NCBI GenBank assembly: GCA_002838945.1
Contig: PGXB01000002.1
Location: forward strand, 27,474-91,473
Source: a candidate division Zixibacteria bacterium HGW-Zixibacteria-1
GTDB taxonomy: Bacteria > Zixibacteria > MSB-5A5 > GN15 > PGXB01
Length of the DNA: 64,000 nt
Reading direction: 5' to 3'
In this document: positions 61,743 to 64,000 of the stretch, piece by piece
How the letters are laid out: every line of letters starts with the position of its first letter
Position numbering within the stretch: position 1 is the first letter of the stretch
Notes under the pieces: model-generated
Database searches by the model: none
What the model was told of the DNA's origin: nothing
The model's input: the letters and a program-made list of their open reading frames with translations, nothing else
Made by a program: the position numbers and the translations under genes

Positions 61743-62453
61743 TTACCAGTCATTTCCCTGATAGTCACCCTGTACCTTAAACCGTTCCTGTTCTTTCTGC
61801 AAGTCTTTTTCATCATCTTTAAGAGCATTAAGAATCCGCTCGGCGTCTTCCTCGGACATTTCATTCTGATCTTTCGGTTCCTGCGGCTGTTGTTGCTGCT
61901 GCTCCTGATTCTGCTGTTGGTCTTCCTGCTCCTCCGGCTGCTGCTGCTCCTGATCCTGTTTGTCCTGTTCCTTTTGTTGCTGCTGTTGTTGTTGCTGATC
62001 CTGTTGTTCCGGCTTCATCTGCTCCTTAAGCATTTTTCGCGCCAATTCGAGATTATACTTCGCATCGATATCATCAGGATTGATTTCCAGCGACCGCTGA
62101 AATGACATGATCGCGTTTTGATAATCTCCCATTTTATAATAAACGTTACCCAGATTATAATGCGCCAGCGCCTCATTTTCAACATTATCCGTCACAAGCG
62201 ATTTCTGCAGTTTATCGACCGCTTCCTCGTACTTTTGCTCATTACAAAGGGCCGTGCCGATATTGTAATCGAGCCCAGGTGTTTCGGGGCGTTCCACTTC
62301 GGCCTGATGATAATAATCCAGCGCCGACTGGTAGTTTCCCTCCTTATAGGCCTTATTTCCTCTCGTCACCATATCGGAAAAATCATCGGCCCGGAGTGCG
62401 CCGGCAATCAGCACCAGCAGGCCCGCCATAAAAATGCATTTATTCAGTCTCAT
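61743..62453 (-). CDS. batC: BatC: TPR protein with Gln-rich tail
   Basis: A 236-residue protein with a signal peptide, three TPR units (GNYQSALDYYHQAEVERPE, PGLDYNIGTALCNEQKYEEA, AHYNLGNVYYKMGDYQNAIM) and, from about 142 to 195, a tail of almost only Gln, Glu, Asp, Lys and Pro. Such a low-complexity stretch is common in BatC but long here. The C-terminal helix (EDAERILNALKDDEKDLQKE) is conserved. It overlaps batB by four bases. Confidence 0.9.
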   Translation of the reverse strand: MRLNKCIFMAGLLVLIAGALRADDFSDMVTRGNKAYKEGNYQSALDYYHQAEVERPETPGLDYNIGTALCNEQKYEEAVDKLQKSLVTDNVENEALAHYNLGNVYYKMGDYQNAIMSFQRSLEINPDDIDAKYNLELARKMLKEQMKPEQQDQQQQQQQQKEQDKQDQEQQQPEEQEDQQQNQEQQQQQPQEPKDQNEMSEEDAERILNALKDDEKDLQKEQERFKVQGDYQGNDW

Positions 62454-63469
62454 CGTTCTTCGATTCTCCCCGGCTTTCTCTTCTCGGAAACGAAAAACTC
62501 CAGCACAATCAGCAGAATGGCGAGAATCAGGGGATACTGGAACCGGTCCTCATATTGCATCATCATTTTGCCTTCCAGCTCCTTTTTTTCCATCTTGCTG
62601 ATTTCATCGTAGACTTTGTCCAGTTCCATCTCGCCGGCCGTGGCGTGATAATATTTTCCGCCCGTCGCCATGGCCACTTTCTGAAGGGTTATTTCATCAA
62701 GTTTGGTAACGATAACTTCACCCTTTTGATCCTTCTTATAACCGACCCTGTTCCCCTGACGGTCGGTGACCGGGATCGGTTCGCCAACTGTGGAACCGAT
62801 GCCGATCGGGAAAATTTTTATCCCCTGCTTCCGGGCCTCATCAGCCGCCGGAATCGCCTTCTGCGTCTGATCCTCGCCGTCGGTTAGAAGGATCAGTACT
62901 TTATGTTTACGTTCCTGGGTTTCAAAAGCTTCCGTCGCTTTATCGATCGCATCGCCGATGGCCGTCCCTTGTTGCGGGATAAGCCCGACATCCACCACAT
63001 CGAGAAAAATCTGGGCCGCGGTGTAATCAAGGGTCAGCGGACACTGAATAAAAGCCTCACCGGCAAAAGCCACCAGCCCGATCCGGTCGCCCTGAAGACG
63101 GTCAATGATTCCCCGGACCTCCTGGCGGGCCTTGTCGATTCGGCTCGGCTTCATGTCCTCAGCCAGCATGGAATTGGAAACGTCGATGGCGATAACAATA
63201 TCGATCCCCTCGCGCTTCATCATTTCCATATGCGTGCCGCACTGAAGCTGCGAAAGAGTCACCACCAGAAACAGAACCCCGGCCAGCAGCATGGCCGCCT
63301 TGCCGCCCTGTCGGGCGAATGATATATACGGTGAGGTTTTCAGCAGCAAGAACAGATCTCCGAAACGCTCCAGAATCTTTTTCTTGCGGCTTATACTCCA
63401 TATATAGAATATGGCCAGAACAACAATCAATCCCATAAGGGCCAGATAATGTGGTGCTGCAAATCTCAT
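62450..63469 (-). CDS. batB: BatB: von Willebrand factor A domain protein
   Basis: A 339-residue membrane-anchored VWA protein. Transmembrane helices lie at about 8-24, 56-75 and 307-329. The VWA domain carries a complete MIDAS: DVSNSM near residue 96 (DxSxS), a Thr in a later loop, and LTDGEDQT near 196. It binds Mg2+ and a partner, probably BatA or another Bat protein. It lies 25 bases downstream of batA. Confidence 0.93.
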   Translation of the reverse strand: MRFAAPHYLALMGLIVVLAIFYIWSISRKKKILERFGDLFLLLKTSPYISFARQGGKAAMLLAGVLFLVVTLSQLQCGTHMEMMKREGIDIVIAIDVSNSMLAEDMKPSRIDKARQEVRGIIDRLQGDRIGLVAFAGEAFIQCPLTLDYTAAQIFLDVVDVGLIPQQGTAIGDAIDKATEAFETQERKHKVLILLTDGEDQTQKAIPAADEARKQGIKIFPIGIGSTVGEPIPVTDRQGNRVGYKKDQKGEVIVTKLDEITLQKVAMATGGKYYHATAGEMELDKVYDEISKMEKKELEGKMMMQYEDRFQYPLILAILLIVLEFFVSEKRKPGRIEER

Positions 63470-63494
63470 AACATAGTATACAATCTTACTATTA

Positions 63495-64000
63495 TTACGG
63501 TATTTTCCTGAATACTGTCTGGCTCAGGAACATTTCCAGAACCAGCAAACCGAAGCCAAACATGACAAACATGGAAAACAGCTCTCGATACTGAACATAC
63601 TCGCTGACTTTGATCTCGGTTTTTTCCATACTGTCAATCTCAGAATAAATATCTTCAAGTTCTTTTTCCGAGCGGGCGCGAAAATATTTGCCGCCCGTCT
63701 TCTGTGCTATCTGCTGAAGGGTCTCTTCATCAATCTCATTCGGCATATATATATAACGTTTACCGAAAATCGGATCATCGACCGGATACATGGCATTACC
63801 CGGCTTGCCGGCGCCGATCGTATAAATTTTAACATTCATCGTCTTGGCAATGGTGGCCGCGGTAAGCGGATCGATCTGGCCGGCATTATTGACGCCATCA
63901 GTAAGCAAAATTATCACTTTTGACTTGGACGGCGATTCCCGCAGGCGGTTAACGCAGTTGGCCAGCGCCATGCCGATGGCGGTGCCGTCCTTGATCATGC
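63495..64000 (-). CDS. batA: BatA: VWA domain protein (C-terminal part)
   Basis: At least 167 residues; the gene continues past the right edge of the window. The visible part has the end of a VWA domain (KDGTAIGMALANCVNRLRES, then ILLTDGVNNAGQIDP) and a C-terminal membrane helix (about 138-158) with a short tail. The DxSxS portion of the MIDAS is outside the window. Placement before batB in an operon supports the call. Confidence 0.9.
   Translation of the reverse strand, partial: MIKDGTAIGMALANCVNRLRESPSKSKVIILLTDGVNNAGQIDPLTAATIAKTMNVKIYTIGAGKPGNAMYPVDDPIFGKRYIYMPNEIDEETLQQIAQKTGGKYFRARSEKELEDIYSEIDSMEKTEIKVSEYVQYRELFSMFVMFGFGLLVLEMFLSQTVFRKIP

Overview
The window looks like a chromosome segment of a Gram-negative (two-membrane) bacterium of roughly 48-50% GC. 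Evidence for two membranes includes lipoproteins, a beta-barrel protein, a TolC-type channel and an RND pump. The gene mix is: bacillithiol synthesis (bshA, bshB1, bshC), a complete Bat operon, a Vor/Kor-type 2-oxoacid:ferredoxin oxidoreductase with a NuoE/F/G-like module, WecA/TagO-like and polyprenol glycosyltransferases, and DNRLRE plus SdrD-type surface domains. This suggests an uncultured FCB-group lineage (for example a Zixibacteria-like candidate phylum). That placement is an inference; no rRNA gene is present. A tRNA-Sec shows that the organism decodes UGA as selenocysteine, although no selenoprotein was recognised here.

Layout. 1-1680: tRNA-Pro with a split partial copy of its T-arm, then rdgB and an AT-rich UDG-fold-like gene. 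1683-3266: citryl-CoA lyase-like gene and a lipoprotein. 3380-10413: one long minus-strand operon (P-loop ATPase, korD, alpha, beta, gamma, NuoE-, NuoF- and NuoG-like subunits, polyferredoxin) closed by a terminator. 10414-17431: rubrerythrin-like protein, degenerate NodB protein, a short plus-strand transcription unit, membrane and secreted proteins, and a lipoprotein with four internal repeats. 17828-22113: tRNA-Leu, then secG-tpiA-pgk-gap preceded by an outer-membrane protein gene. 22220-28106: aspartic-protease-like protein and the cell-elongation operon mreC-mreD-mrdA-rodA. 28137-30812: PTS EIIA, Trm112-like protein, accA and a WecA/TagO-like transferase. 30840-39085: surface-polysaccharide cluster of glycosyltransferases, large membrane proteins and a sugar aminotransferase. 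39086-40021: intergenic region holding a probable structured RNA. 40022-41965: plus-strand secreted multidomain lipoprotein and a small helical protein. 41975-43349: NUDIX hydrolase and desaturase. 43464-43556: tRNA-Sec. 43740-46525: a two-gene plus-strand unit, a membrane-anchored STAND-like NTPase with near-identical TPR repeats followed by a two-TM protein. This is the best candidate in the window for an undescribed (possibly defence) system. 46681-56995: GNAT, bacillithiol genes, RND efflux genes and a TetR repressor with two visible operators. 57061-59090: CorA and a flippase-like protein. 59190-64000: the Bat operon, running off the right edge.

How the genes work together. The 2-oxoacid oxidoreductase and the NuoE/F/G-like module are probably co-transcribed, which suggests electron transfer between 2-oxoacid oxidation or carboxylation, ferredoxin and NAD(H). 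The citryl-CoA lyase-like gene nearby makes a reductive or reversible TCA link possible but unproven. The gap-pgk-tpiA cluster supplies lower glycolysis. The rod-shape operon, accA, WecA-like enzyme and glycosyltransferases form a block concerned with the cell envelope. The bsh genes follow directly after a TetR-controlled efflux operon, so thiol-based detoxification and export may be coordinated. Most genes lie on the minus strand in tight operons; the main plus-strand exceptions (12416-13016, 39338-41965 and 43740-46525) stand out as accessory.
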